This document shows, piece by piece, positions 47,933 to 56,599 of a stretch of DNA of 64,000 bases (position 1 is the first letter of the stretch; the number at the start of each line of letters is the position of its first letter). The stretch is from positions 1 to 64,000 of the forward strand of contig NZ_JANQBB010000001.1 in the NCBI RefSeq assembly GCF_024721975.1. The letters run 5' to 3'. The notes beneath the pieces are model-generated. The model did no database searches and was not told the DNA's origin. It saw nothing but the letters and a program-made list of their open reading frames with translations. Origin of the DNA: Paenibacillus endoradicis (GTDB lineage Bacteria; Bacillota; Bacilli; Paenibacillales; Paenibacillaceae). Position numbers and translations under genes: made by a program.

Positions 47933-49684
47933 ATGACTACATACCGTATGGAATATCCTAGACCACAATATGTAAGAGAAGTATGGGTGAATTTGAATGG
48001 AGAATGGTCTTTCGAATTTGATGATGAGAATAGAGGGAGTAAGGAGCATTGGGAGTTGGGGGGACAAAAATTCACCCGAGAAATTCAAGTTCCGTTTGCT
48101 TATCAAAGTCAATTAAGTGGTATTGCTGATCCAGATTTTCATGATATTGTATGGTACAGCCGTTCACTAGAAATTCCAAAAGATTTTACTAATAAACGCA
48201 TTATGCTTCATTTCGGTGCAGTGGATTATGAGGCAACGGTTTGGGTTAACGGTCATCAAGTGGCTTATCATGAAGGCGGACACACGCCTTTCCATGCAGA
48301 TATTACTGATGTTTTGCAAGATAAAGATAATGTAGTCGTTGTAAAAGTTATTGATTTCAGTCATGACGTGACACTGCCTAGAGGAAAGCAATATTGGCTA
48401 TCTGATTCAGCAAGTATATTTTATACTCGCACTACGGGAATTTGGCAGACTGTTTGGATGGAGGCCGTTTCTGAAGTTCATTTGTCTAAAGTGAAATTTA
48501 CGCCCCATATTGATTCTAACGAGATAGAAATGGATTTCTTTGTAGATCGAATAGCTGCATGGAGTCAATTGGAATTGCAGGTAGATATTTCTTTTAATGG
48601 TGAAGCTATAGTATCGGATACATTTCAATTAAAACAGCAGCAATCCAAACGAAGAATTGGGCTACATGATTTTAATGATCATGGACTAGGTCGCTGGTGG
48701 TCCCCGGAGAATCCTAATTTATATGATGTTGCATTTACGCTTATGTTAGGTGGCAAAGTAGTTGATCAGACGACGAGCTACTTCGGAATGCGTAAAGTTT
48801 CTGTCGATAATGGCTTGTTATGCATTAATAACAGACCATATCAAATGAAATTAGTACTAGATCAAGGTTACTTCCCAGATGGAAACTTAACACCTCCAAG
48901 TGATGATGCCATAAAGCGTGATATTGAACTAACAAAGGAAATGGGCTTTAATGGCGCACGTAAGCACCAAAAAATTGAAGACCCTCGTTACTTATATTGG
49001 TGTGACCGCATGGGGCTCTTAGTATGGGGTGAGGCAGCAAATGCTTACCAATATTCTAATGAATATGTGCGTAAATTTACAAAGGAATGGCAAGAAGCGA
49101 TGGATCGTGACTACAATCATCCTAGTTTAGTTGTCTGGGTACCTCTTAATGAAAGCTGGGGTGTGCCAAATATTAAAATAGATGCATTACAACAACAACA
49201 TGCGATGTCTATGTATTATTTAACGAAATCACTTGATTCTACAAGACCTGTTATTTCTAATGATGGATGGGAAATGGTAGAAACTGATCTTTATAATATT
49301 CATGATTATGAATGGAGAGAAGAAGTGTTGCGAGCACGTTATGCGACTGTTGATTCAACTATTACTGCTAGACCTGCTAATCGAGATTTATCAGTGGGAG
49401 GTCATACTTATCGCAATCAGCCGATACTAGTAACGGAGTTCGGTGGAATTTCATATAAGAAGAGTGAATGGGAAGGCTGGGGCTATTCTGGTGCTAGTAA
49501 CGATGAAGATTTCATTCAGAGACTTGAGGCAGTTATTAAGCCGATGCAAGATTCCAAGGTGGTTCAGGGTTATTGCTATACACAATTAACAGATGTAGAA
49601 CAGGAAATAAATGGTTTATTAACTTATGACCGTCAACCTAAAGTTCCACTTGAGATGATTCGTGCTATTAATGAAAGTAAATAA
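47933..49684 (+). CDS. GH2 family glycoside hydrolase (beta-galactosidase/glucuronidase-like)
   Basis: 583 residues in three parts: a sugar-binding jelly-roll (about 1-170), an immunoglobulin-like domain (about 175-275) and a TIM barrel. The acid/base Glu is in VWVPLNESWG and the nucleophile Glu in ILVTEFGG. No signal peptide, so it should act in the cytoplasm on imported oligosaccharides. Proteins of this length and motif set are annotated broadly as GH2; activity could be on galactosides, glucuronides or arabinosides. AAGGAG is correctly spaced for ATG 47933, not for ATG 47927. Confidence 0.9.
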   Translation: MTTYRMEYPRPQYVREVWVNLNGEWSFEFDDENRGSKEHWELGGQKFTREIQVPFAYQSQLSGIADPDFHDIVWYSRSLEIPKDFTNKRIMLHFGAVDYEATVWVNGHQVAYHEGGHTPFHADITDVLQDKDNVVVVKVIDFSHDVTLPRGKQYWLSDSASIFYTRTTGIWQTVWMEAVSEVHLSKVKFTPHIDSNEIEMDFFVDRIAAWSQLELQVDISFNGEAIVSDTFQLKQQQSKRRIGLHDFNDHGLGRWWSPENPNLYDVAFTLMLGGKVVDQTTSYFGMRKVSVDNGLLCINNRPYQMKLVLDQGYFPDGNLTPPSDDAIKRDIELTKEMGFNGARKHQKIEDPRYLYWCDRMGLLVWGEAANAYQYSNEYVRKFTKEWQEAMDRDYNHPSLVVWVPLNESWGVPNIKIDALQQQHAMSMYYLTKSLDSTRPVISNDGWEMVETDLYNIHDYEWREEVLRARYATVDSTITARPANRDLSVGGHTYRNQPILVTEFGGISYKKSEWEGWGYSGASNDEDFIQRLEAVIKPMQDSKVVQGYCYTQLTDVEQEINGLLTYDRQPKVPLEMIRAINESK

Positions 49685-49694
49685 ATTACTGTAG

Positions 49695-49747
49695 AAAGGG
49701 TACTTCAGCAGCCATTCGTATTGGCTGCAGGAGTACCCTTTTTTTTT
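49695..49747 (+). terminator. Terminator after the GH2 gene
   Basis: AAAGGGTACT..GCAGCC / GGCTGC..AGTACCCTTT followed by nine T. It closes the carbohydrate cluster. Confidence 0.92.
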
Positions 49748-49898
49748 GTTTAGGTTCGATTTTTTATTAGAAGTCGGCTAATTATGTCAGCGAATACCCA
49801 AATTTATTACTATCAAGTTATAGGGAAGAAGTGCTTTTTCAGAGCTCATAAATTTTATTAGGTTTTTTTGTATGGAATTGTGGCGACTGCCTAGTTTC

Positions 49899-49926
49899 TG
49901 CATAGGATGTATAGACTGCATACGGA
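49899..49926 (+). promoter_or_regulatory. Possible SigE-like promoter of the SafA-like gene
   Basis: GCATAGGA about 14 bp before CATACGGA loosely resembles SigE boxes (ATA, then CATACAnT), which control safA in B. subtilis. The match is weak. The rest of 49748-49971 shows nothing else of note. Confidence 0.25.
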
Positions 49927-49971
49927 ATAATGCCGTATTAAGATTACAACTGTGTATAGGAGGAATTTTTA

Positions 49972-52515
49972 GTGAGGATACACATCATTAAGCAAGATGA
50001 TACATTATTTCATCTTGCTCAAAAATATCATGTCACTGTTGATGAATTGTTGAAGCAAAATTCGAATATTATTGATCCTTATAATCTAGAAATAGGATCT
50101 AAGCTTAGGATCCCATCTATGTCTTCAGAACTGGTGAGAAGTGATAGAAGTGGAGGGATGCAAATGGAAATTATACATCAACATGTCGTAACATCCGGCG
50201 ATACTATGTGGAAATTATCGCAAGAATGGGGAGTATCACTAGCAGACCTAATTGCAGCTAACAAGCACATTCATAATCCAAATGTGTTGCAGGTTGGTGA
50301 TGTCATTAATATTCCGAAAAAAGCTTCAATGGGAGCTTCGCACCAAGTTACAGCGCAAGCTACTTCAACAACACCTATTTTAACGACGCCAGAAGTTTCT
50401 GTAACATTACCTTCAGTTCCATCTCTTTTGCATCAGTTGTTGCCAGGTTTACAAATGCATACGGTAGTGTCGGGTGATACTCTGTATAAAATTTCCAAAA
50501 AATATGGTGTAGCATTAGATGACATTCTTGCACTTAACCCAAATATTACCAATCCAAATCAATTATCGATCGGCATGAAAGTATTAATTCCAAAAGGAGC
50601 AACGACTCCGTCTGAGATCCCTATTGTAGATATTACTACTAACCAGAAGTATATTGTACAATCAGGTGACTCCTTATGGAAACTTGCTAATAGTTGGAAT
50701 ATTCCACTGAAAGAACTTGTTGCGGCTAATAAACAACTTGCTAATCCGAATGTTTTGCAAGTAGGAGACGTCATTAATATACCGAAATCGTATTCCATAG
50801 ATCTATCAGGTCAGATTCATGCACAACAAGTGACTGGAATGTCGCCAAATCACAAAGCTGCCAATCAACAAATGATTAATCCGAAAAAAGCAAACAATCA
50901 AATAATGCCTACCCAAGCAGTACCGAAGAAGCAAACAGCTCCGATTCAAATATCGCCTACAATTAAAGTCGCTCCAACAATTAATGTAACAAAAGCTGCC
51001 CCTATACAAAAAGTAGAAGCTACACAAGTGAAACCTACGGTAACTGCTAAAACAGTAGCTCCGATTAAGGTGAAAACAGAACCTGTAGCGAATGCAAAAG
51101 TAGAATCAGTGGTGACGAAGGTATCGCCAGTTGCAAACGCCAACGCAAAGGTAGAATCAGTGGTTACAAAGGTGTCCCCAGTTGCAAATGCCAATGCGAA
51201 AGTAGAATCAGTGGTAACGAAAGTATCGCCAGTTGCAAATGCCAATGCGAAAGTAGAATCAGTGGTAACGAAAGTATCACCAGTAGCTAATGCCAATGCG
51301 AACGCAAAAGTAGAATCAGTGGTGACGAAGGTATCACCAGTAGCTAATGCCAATGCGAACGCAAAAGTAGAATCAGTGGTGACGAAGGTATCACCAGTAG
51401 CTAATGCCAATGCGAACGCAAAAGTAGAATCAGTGGTGACGAAGGTATCACCAGTAGCTAATGCCAATGCGAATGCGAAAGTAGAATCAGTGGTAACGAA
51501 AGTATCACCAGTTGCAAATGCAAACGCAAATGCAAAAGTAGAATCAGTGATGACGAAGGTATCGCCAGTTGCAAATGCTAATGCAAAAGTAGAATCAGTG
51601 ATGACGAAAGTATCACCAGTTGCAAATGCAAATGCAAATGCAAAAGTAGAATCAGTGATGACGAAAGTATCACCAATCGCTAATTCGAAAATCGAACCAT
51701 ATGCGACGAAGATGATGCCAATCGCTAATTCAAAAATCGAACCATATGCGACGAAGATGATGCCAATTGCTAATTCAAAAATCGAACCAATGGCAACGAA
51801 GATGATGCCAATTGCTAATTCAAAAATCGAACCAATGGCAACGAAGATGATGCCGATCGCTAATTCAAAAATCGAATCAATGGCAACGAAGATGATGCCG
51901 ATCGCAAATTCGAAAATCGAACCATATGCGACAAAAATGGAGCCTGCAACAAAGATGATGCCGATCGCAAACAAAGGATATGCTGGATTTAAGCCGTTAC
52001 CTGCGGACTTGGAACAGCATCCTTATTTCCCTAATGCAGAAATGTTGCATCAATACCAATCACCAAATTCAGGGAATCAAGCTAACATGGGTAAATTTAA
52101 GCCAATGATTAATTCAACTTATAAAGTTCCTGTATCTCCATATCCAGCATATGCACCAATGCAATATTACAATCCATGCGGATGCCCAACATATCCAAAT
52201 CAGGGCAATTGGGGGTATGCTCAACCTATGAATTATGGGAATAATATGAATCCAAATGGCGGGACTTTAACAGCTCAATCAGCAATGTATCCTCCAATGA
52301 GTTATGGACCGAACGTACAAGGCTATACTAATCCTTGGAACACAGATTGTGGTTGTGGTGGAACTCCGCAACCTTATGTTGAGGGAGTAGCAAGCAAAGC
52401 AAGCAAGCTAGGTCCAGTAACAAAAGTTAAAAAAGTTGGTAAAAGAGTTAACATTCAAGCAGCAAAAAAAACACCGAAAAAACCTAAGGGTGGAAAGCCT
52501 TGGCTGAACGTATAA
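49972..52515 (+). CDS. safA: SafA-like spore coat protein with four LysM domains and a minisatellite-encoded repeat region
   Basis: 847 residues. Four LysM modules lie at about 3-47, 66-112, 162-208 and 222-268 (for example VSGDTLYKISKKYGVALDDI), which bind peptidoglycan. Residues from about 371 hold 11 units of PVANANA(NA)KVESVVTKVS (15-19 residues), then six units of PIANSKIEPYATKMM, then a Pro/Tyr/Asn/Gly-rich tail with paired cysteines (CGCPTYP, DCGCGGTPQ) and a Lys-rich end. LysM content, position near bofC-ruv and coat-like tail fit SafA of the inner coat. B. subtilis SafA has one LysM and no such repeats. GTG start with AGGAGGA about 6 nt upstream. Confidence 0.72.
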   Translation: MRIHIIKQDDTLFHLAQKYHVTVDELLKQNSNIIDPYNLEIGSKLRIPSMSSELVRSDRSGGMQMEIIHQHVVTSGDTMWKLSQEWGVSLADLIAANKHIHNPNVLQVGDVINIPKKASMGASHQVTAQATSTTPILTTPEVSVTLPSVPSLLHQLLPGLQMHTVVSGDTLYKISKKYGVALDDILALNPNITNPNQLSIGMKVLIPKGATTPSEIPIVDITTNQKYIVQSGDSLWKLANSWNIPLKELVAANKQLANPNVLQVGDVINIPKSYSIDLSGQIHAQQVTGMSPNHKAANQQMINPKKANNQIMPTQAVPKKQTAPIQISPTIKVAPTINVTKAAPIQKVEATQVKPTVTAKTVAPIKVKTEPVANAKVESVVTKVSPVANANAKVESVVTKVSPVANANAKVESVVTKVSPVANANAKVESVVTKVSPVANANANAKVESVVTKVSPVANANANAKVESVVTKVSPVANANANAKVESVVTKVSPVANANANAKVESVVTKVSPVANANANAKVESVMTKVSPVANANAKVESVMTKVSPVANANANAKVESVMTKVSPIANSKIEPYATKMMPIANSKIEPYATKMMPIANSKIEPMATKMMPIANSKIEPMATKMMPIANSKIESMATKMMPIANSKIEPYATKMEPATKMMPIANKGYAGFKPLPADLEQHPYFPNAEMLHQYQSPNSGNQANMGKFKPMINSTYKVPVSPYPAYAPMQYYNPCGCPTYPNQGNWGYAQPMNYGNNMNPNGGTLTAQSAMYPPMSYGPNVQGYTNPWNTDCGCGGTPQPYVEGVASKASKLGPVTKVKKVGKRVNIQAAKKTPKKPKGGKPWLNV
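51082..51672 (+). repeat. In-frame minisatellite, 11 units of 45-57 bp
   Basis: Encodes PVANA(NA)nKVESVVTKVS. Units differ in the number of GCnAAy (Ala-Asn) steps, which gives 45, 51 or 57 bp. Three consecutive 57-bp units (51274-51444) are identical in DNA, a sign of recent slippage or unequal recombination. Confidence 0.95.
51673..51950 (+). repeat. Second in-frame minisatellite, six units of 45 bp
   Basis: Encodes PIANSKIEPYATKMM with Tyr/Met and Pro/Ser variation between units. It is more uniform in length than the array before it. Confidence 0.92.
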
Positions 52516-52534
52516 TCTCACCTTGGAATAGGTA

Positions 52535-52611
52535 GTTCAAAATTCATTGCCGGTGATCACGAAGCAGTGCTTTATAGCATAGTCGGCATCGGTTATGTTA
52601 GTCATCGGTTT
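52535..52611 (+). repeat. Structured intergenic repeat, truncated copy F
   Basis: Keeps the 5' part of the element: GGTAGTTCAAAAT, GGTGATCACGAAG, AGTCGGCATCGGTTATG and TCATCGG. The 3' half is missing and a terminator follows. Starts 19 nt after the SafA-like stop. Confidence 0.7.
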
Positions 52612-52614
52612 AGT

Positions 52615-52673
52615 ACAAAACAAGAAACTTAGTTCACGATTATGAATCGTTGAACTAAGTTTTTTGTTTTGTG
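52615..52673. terminator. Long hairpin terminator before bofC
   Basis: ACTTAGTTCACGATT pairs with AATCGTTGAACTAAGT and is flanked by A-rich and T-rich arms, so it could act in both directions. It shows that the bofC start is downstream at 52752. Confidence 0.88.
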
Positions 52674-52751
52674 GGGAAAGTTAGAAAAAGAGAGACTAAA
52701 AAAATATTTTATGCCAACACTATACATTATGATTTACCAGGAGGAGACAAC

Positions 52752-53432
52752 ATGAGATTTACTTCGATGTGGAAACGGATAAAGCGAAAGCTCAAGCAAA
52801 ATCGAAGCATGCGTAGAAAACTATTTCTTGCATTGCAACTGAAAACTTTGCTAAGTAGTGTAGTAATACTTTATATAATTACGATGACTTTAGGAATGGA
52901 TCATGCACAAGCACAGCAAAACTACATTTCTAATTATGAAATTGATGATCTGTCTACTTGGCTGCATGGCGATAAGAAAATCCACACGATTTTACATCGT
53001 GTCTATGTATGCGGAGAAGAAATTGAACAATTGGATGAACTTAATTATGAAGAAGTGGTCATCATCGCTGAGCAGAATCCTAATTGGGAGCTGACGGTAG
53101 ATCAATCATACACACTAATTCGTTTTGTAGAGCAAATCGATGATTTATCTCCTTATTGTAAAAAGAATGCATTCTTCGGAATGAGTAATGAAGGAGAATT
53201 TTCGCTTTTCGATGGACAACCTTCTCAAGATAAGGTGATGAAAACATTTTTTCAATTAAATGTACCTTATTTAGAAAGTAGTTTACCTGAACAAGAGTGG
53301 GAGCAGTTAATGAATGGGATCAGAGTAAGTGATATAGAGGAATACGACAGTGTGTTATCTACTTATAGTGAGTATAGTATTGATCGTTATGAACCGAATA
53401 CAAATGTGATGTCGGACTCTATAGTACAATAG
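52752..53432 (+). CDS. bofC: BofC-like regulator of SpoIVB signalling
   Basis: 226 residues, exported: basic N-terminus, hydrophobic segment (about 33-52), possible cleavage after AQA. A mature region with HRVYVCGEEIEQL and SPYCKKNAFFGMSNEGEFSL resembles the two BofC domains. BofC in the forespore delays SpoIVB self-cleavage and so pro-SigK processing, which links it with spoIVFA/FB in this window. GGAGGAG sets ATG 52752; the frame extends further upstream to 52671, but that lies in the preceding terminator. Position next to ruv genes matches B. subtilis. Confidence 0.8.
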   Translation: MRFTSMWKRIKRKLKQNRSMRRKLFLALQLKTLLSSVVILYIITMTLGMDHAQAQQNYISNYEIDDLSTWLHGDKKIHTILHRVYVCGEEIEQLDELNYEEVVIIAEQNPNWELTVDQSYTLIRFVEQIDDLSPYCKKNAFFGMSNEGEFSLFDGQPSQDKVMKTFFQLNVPYLESSLPEQEWEQLMNGIRVSDIEEYDSVLSTYSEYSIDRYEPNTNVMSDSIVQ

Positions 53433-53434
53433 TT

Positions 53435-53472
53435 AAAATTAGCGGATACTTCTGGTATCCGCTAATTTTTTA
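53435..53472. terminator. Bidirectional terminator between convergent genes
   Basis: AAAATTAGCGGATAC-ttctg-GTATCCGCTAATTTT, 15-bp perfect stem serving bofC (+) and the - strand gene. Confidence 0.92.
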
Positions 53473-53495
53473 AACATTAAGTATATTCTCCAACG

Positions 53496-54065
53496 TTATT
53501 TAATTATTTCTATAATCTTTGTTTTAAGATCGTTAACATTATATACGTTCATATCATTGTACAATTGTAGATTTACAGTGTCTTTTTCTGAAATTGAGTA
53601 CAGAGATTGAGCTCCCCATGAATATCCTGCTTCATTTGAAAAAATTAATATTTCTTGACCTACTTGAAGTTGACCATCTCCACTTATATACGTTTTGTTA
53701 TTGATTGTTCCGCCATCTTCCATGTAAACTATGATTTCATTTTTTTGTGTGTTTTTAATTGGAACAGTAACTTTAATTTCTACCTTAGTGACTGCAAACT
53801 CAAAATATTTTCCTTCACTCTTTATATTGACCTCTAAATCAGTGGAATAAGGAACCTTTATTAATTTCGACTGACCACGTTTAATAACAATACCTTGAAA
53901 GATTTTATCTGCTTCAATCGATAATTCTTCTAAAGACATTGCAGGATATGAAGCATCCGAGTTAACTACTGTGAAAGTACTTGAAGATAAAATTTTGGAT
54001 GTAAGTAAACCTAATATTATCAATAAAGCCAACACAAAAACAGTAAATATTACTTTTTTTCGCAA
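53496..54065 (-). CDS. Unrecognised membrane-anchored or secreted protein
   Basis: 189 residues, not recognised. It has a hydrophobic N-terminal segment (about 5-27) and a remainder predicted as beta-rich and extracellular. Blocks such as SLEELSIEADKIFQGIVIK, DGQLQVGQEILIFSNEAGYSW and AQSLYSISEKDTV suggest a small beta-barrel-like fold, but I can name no family. TTG start with AAAGGGGTGA upstream. It is more AT-rich than neighbours, on the opposite strand, and interrupts the bofC-ruv order known from B. subtilis, so recent acquisition is plausible. The protein has no cysteine and no lipobox. Confidence 0.75.
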   Translation of the reverse strand: MRKKVIFTVFVLALLIILGLLTSKILSSSTFTVVNSDASYPAMSLEELSIEADKIFQGIVIKRGQSKLIKVPYSTDLEVNIKSEGKYFEFAVTKVEIKVTVPIKNTQKNEIIVYMEDGGTINNKTYISGDGQLQVGQEILIFSNEAGYSWGAQSLYSISEKDTVNLQLYNDMNVYNVNDLKTKIIEIIK

Positions 54066-54441
54066 AGTGAATCACCCCTTTACAAAATTGTACAAACGAT
54101 ATTTTATTAAAAACGAGTCGTTTTCCCGTTTCAAGCAGATTAATCCTAAAAATATTTCACCATATTATGGTTATGTTTATCTTTTTTTGTTATGTGTATT
54201 TACTATTCCTTTTCGATTTGAAACTGACTTTAACGTAAAAGAACTGCTTGCTTAGCTCACAATGTTCGGTTGTTTTATTTAAAAATTTATTTTTTGATCA
54301 GCTTACACCTCTAAACTGAAACATTTGTTCTCATAGTAACTAACATTTGCTATAATGTACGTTAGACAAGCTTTAAACAGAAATGATAGTATTAATATTT
54401 ACTGGTATAGAATTGTCTAGCAGATTATTAGAGGTGATGGA
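54066..54441. other. AT-rich gap between the unrecognised gene and ruvC
   Basis: 376 bp without a credible gene. A + strand open frame (53971-54255) overlaps the - strand gene and lacks a ribosome binding site. TATAAT at 54351-54356 with a weak TTCTCA 17 bp upstream may be the ruvC promoter. Confidence 0.5.
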
Positions 54442-54942
54442 ATGCGTGTGCTAGGAATTGATCCAGGGATTGCAATCGTTGGTTTTGGATTTGTCGATAA
54501 AGAAGGTCATAAATTGACACCAGTTCAATATGGTGCTATTCAGACAGAAGCCCATACTCCACAAGAAGACCGATTGTTACAAGTATATGAATCAGCAGGC
54601 GCTTTGATGGATAAGTATAAGCCTGATAGTGTTGCCATAGAGAAGCTGTTTTTTAATCGAAATGTTACAACCGCTTTTGCGGTTGGCGAGGCTAGAGGTG
54701 TCATTATATTAGCAGCTGCACAACGAGGATTACCTATTGCTGAATATACACCATTGCAAGTTAAACAGGCAGTAGTTGGTTACGGTAAGGCTGAGAAGAG
54801 ACAGGTTCAAGAGATGGTGAAGATGTTCTTGAAACTAAGTAGCGTTCCTAAGCCAGATGATGTTGCAGATGCATTGGCTGTTGCAATCTGTCATGCTCAT
54901 TCTGCAGTTTTAACACAAAAAATTAAAGAGGTGAAGCACTAA
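54442..54942 (+). CDS. ruvC: Holliday junction resolvase RuvC
   Basis: 166 residues. Catalytic acidic residues: Asp7 in LGIDPGIA, Glu in AIEKLFF, and the Asp pair in KPDDVADALAVAICH. It cuts four-way junctions together with RuvAB. Note that B. subtilis lacks RuvC and uses RecU, while Paenibacilli carry ruvC here. The stop overlaps the ruvA start region (TAATG). Confidence 0.96.
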   Translation: MRVLGIDPGIAIVGFGFVDKEGHKLTPVQYGAIQTEAHTPQEDRLLQVYESAGALMDKYKPDSVAIEKLFFNRNVTTAFAVGEARGVIILAAAQRGLPIAEYTPLQVKQAVVGYGKAEKRQVQEMVKMFLKLSSVPKPDDVADALAVAICHAHSAVLTQKIKEVKH

Positions 54943-55577
54943 TGATCGATTATCTTAAAGGTCAAGTTGCTTTTATTGAAGCAGATTATGCAGTAATTGA
55001 GGTAAATGATATTGGTTATCGTGTGTTTTCGCCAAATCCATATGCACTTCAAGCGATGCCACAGCCAGTAACTGTACATATTCATTATCATGCTCGTGAA
55101 GATGCTACATTACTTTTCGGTTTTGAGTCTAGACAGCAAAAGGCATTATTCCGTAAATTTCTAGATGTGTCGGGAATTGGACCAAAAGTAGCGCTTGGCA
55201 TGTTATCAGCTGGAAAACCTGAGCAATTGGTAGCTGCTATTCAGCAAGATAATCTTACTTATCTTACGAAACTACCAGGGATCGGGAAGAAAACTGCACA
55301 ACGAATTGTACTTGACTTGAAGGATAAGTTAGATGGGATTGGAATCGATCTGCATGGTGGAGTACTTAGTAGCTTTACTTTACAATATGAGGACGCTCCT
55401 AATGAACCAATTGCTGAAGGTCGAGCTTGGAAAGAAGCGAAGGATGGTTTGAAAGCGCTAGGTTACACAGAGACGGAACTAGACCGTGCTTGGCAAGTGC
55501 TACAGCATGAAGTTAATGCGGACGAACAAGTAGATCAGCTAATGAAAAAGGCGCTACAACAGCTATTTAAAGGATAA
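54942..55577 (+). CDS. ruvA: Holliday junction DNA helicase subunit RuvA
   Basis: 211 residues: OB-fold N-terminus ([20 protein letters not shown]), two helix-hairpin-helix motifs ([13 protein letters not shown] and [12 protein letters not shown]) that hold the junction, and a C-terminal RuvB-binding domain. Confidence 0.96.
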   Translation: MIDYLKGQVAFIEADYAVIEVNDIGYRVFSPNPYALQAMPQPVTVHIHYHAREDATLLFGFESRQQKALFRKFLDVSGIGPKVALGMLSAGKPEQLVAAIQQDNLTYLTKLPGIGKKTAQRIVLDLKDKLDGIGIDLHGGVLSSFTLQYEDAPNEPIAEGRAWKEAKDGLKALGYTETELDRAWQVLQHEVNADEQVDQLMKKALQQLFKG

Positions 55578-55597
55578 CGGAAAGGAGTCAAGCTGAA

Positions 55598-56599
55598 ATG
55601 GATGATCGAATCATATCCGCCAATCTTATGATGGAAGAACAAGCGGTGGAGCTTAGCTTGCGTCCTCGTTATTTAAATGAATATATCGGACAATCAAAAG
55701 CAAAAGAAACATTAAGTATTTATATTGAAGCAGCTAAGCTACGTAAGGAAGCATTGGATCATGTTCTGTTATATGGACCCCCAGGATTAGGTAAAACGAC
55801 ACTATCGAATATTATCGCCAATGAGCTTGGCGTTAGCTTACGTACAACTTCTGGGCCTGCAATAGAGCGTCCAGGAGATCTTGCAGCACTACTTACCAAT
55901 TTACAAGAAGGTGATGTATTATTTATTGATGAAATTCATCGGTTACATCGTACTGTAGAAGAAGTATTGTATCCTGCGATGGAAGATTTTGCACTTGATA
56001 TTATGATAGGTAAAGGTCCAAGTGCCCGATCTGTTCGTCTAGATTTGCCACCGTTCACACTAATTGGTGCTACAACTAGAGCAGGACAGCTTTCTGCACC
56101 ATTAAGGGATCGATTTGGTGTAGTAAGTCGTCTAGAATATTATAATGTAGATGAACTAGCATTTATCGTATCGCGTGCTGCTGAAATCCTTAATGTAGAT
56201 ATTGTAGGCGAAGCATCTCATGAAATTGCACTGCGTTCTAGAGGAACACCTCGTATTGCTAATCGACTGTTGAAGCGTGTTCGTGATTTCGCTCAAGTAC
56301 GTGGTGATGGAATCATTACACATGACATTGCAAATTCAGCGCTTGAATTGTTACAAGTAGATCCTATGGGATTAGATCATATTGATCATAAAATGCTACA
56401 TGCGATGATTTCCAATTTCTCAGGGCGTCCAGTAGGATTGGATACCATCGCAGCTACTATTGGGGAAGAATCGATTACAATTGAAGATGTATATGAGCCT
56501 TATTTAATGCAGATCGGATTTTTACAACGCACGCCTCGCGGGAGGGTTGCGACTAATCAAGCATACAATCATCTGGGACTCCCCATCCCGGAGAGGTAG
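55598..56599 (+). CDS. ruvB: Holliday junction branch migration ATPase RuvB
   Basis: 333 residues, normal length. Walker [12 protein letters not shown], Walker [10 protein letters not shown], sensor GATTRAG and arginine finger in RDRFG. The C-terminal winged helix ends LGLPIPER. Repeat copy E begins on the last base of the TAG stop. Confidence 0.97.
   Translation: MDDRIISANLMMEEQAVELSLRPRYLNEYIGQSKAKETLSIYIEAAKLRKEALDHVLLYGPPGLGKTTLSNIIANELGVSLRTTSGPAIERPGDLAALLTNLQEGDVLFIDEIHRLHRTVEEVLYPAMEDFALDIMIGKGPSARSVRLDLPPFTLIGATTRAGQLSAPLRDRFGVVSRLEYYNVDELAFIVSRAAEILNVDIVGEASHEIALRSRGTPRIANRLLKRVRDFAQVRGDGIITHDIANSALELLQVDPMGLDHIDHKMLHAMISNFSGRPVGLDTIAATIGEESITIEDVYEPYLMQIGFLQRTPRGRVATNQAYNHLGLPIPER

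Noticed and set aside
51082..51950. CRISPR-like regular repeats
   Set aside because: They are coding, in frame, and lack variable spacers.
50946..51974. Open frame of 342 codons on the - strand
   Set aside because: It lies opposite the SafA-like repeat region. A tandem repeat whose unit is a multiple of three keeps a stop-free antisense frame, and the encoded protein is only a repeat artefact without a ribosome binding site.
53971..54255. + strand open frame of 94 codons
   Set aside because: It overlaps the start of the - strand gene, has no ribosome binding site and a composition like intergenic DNA.
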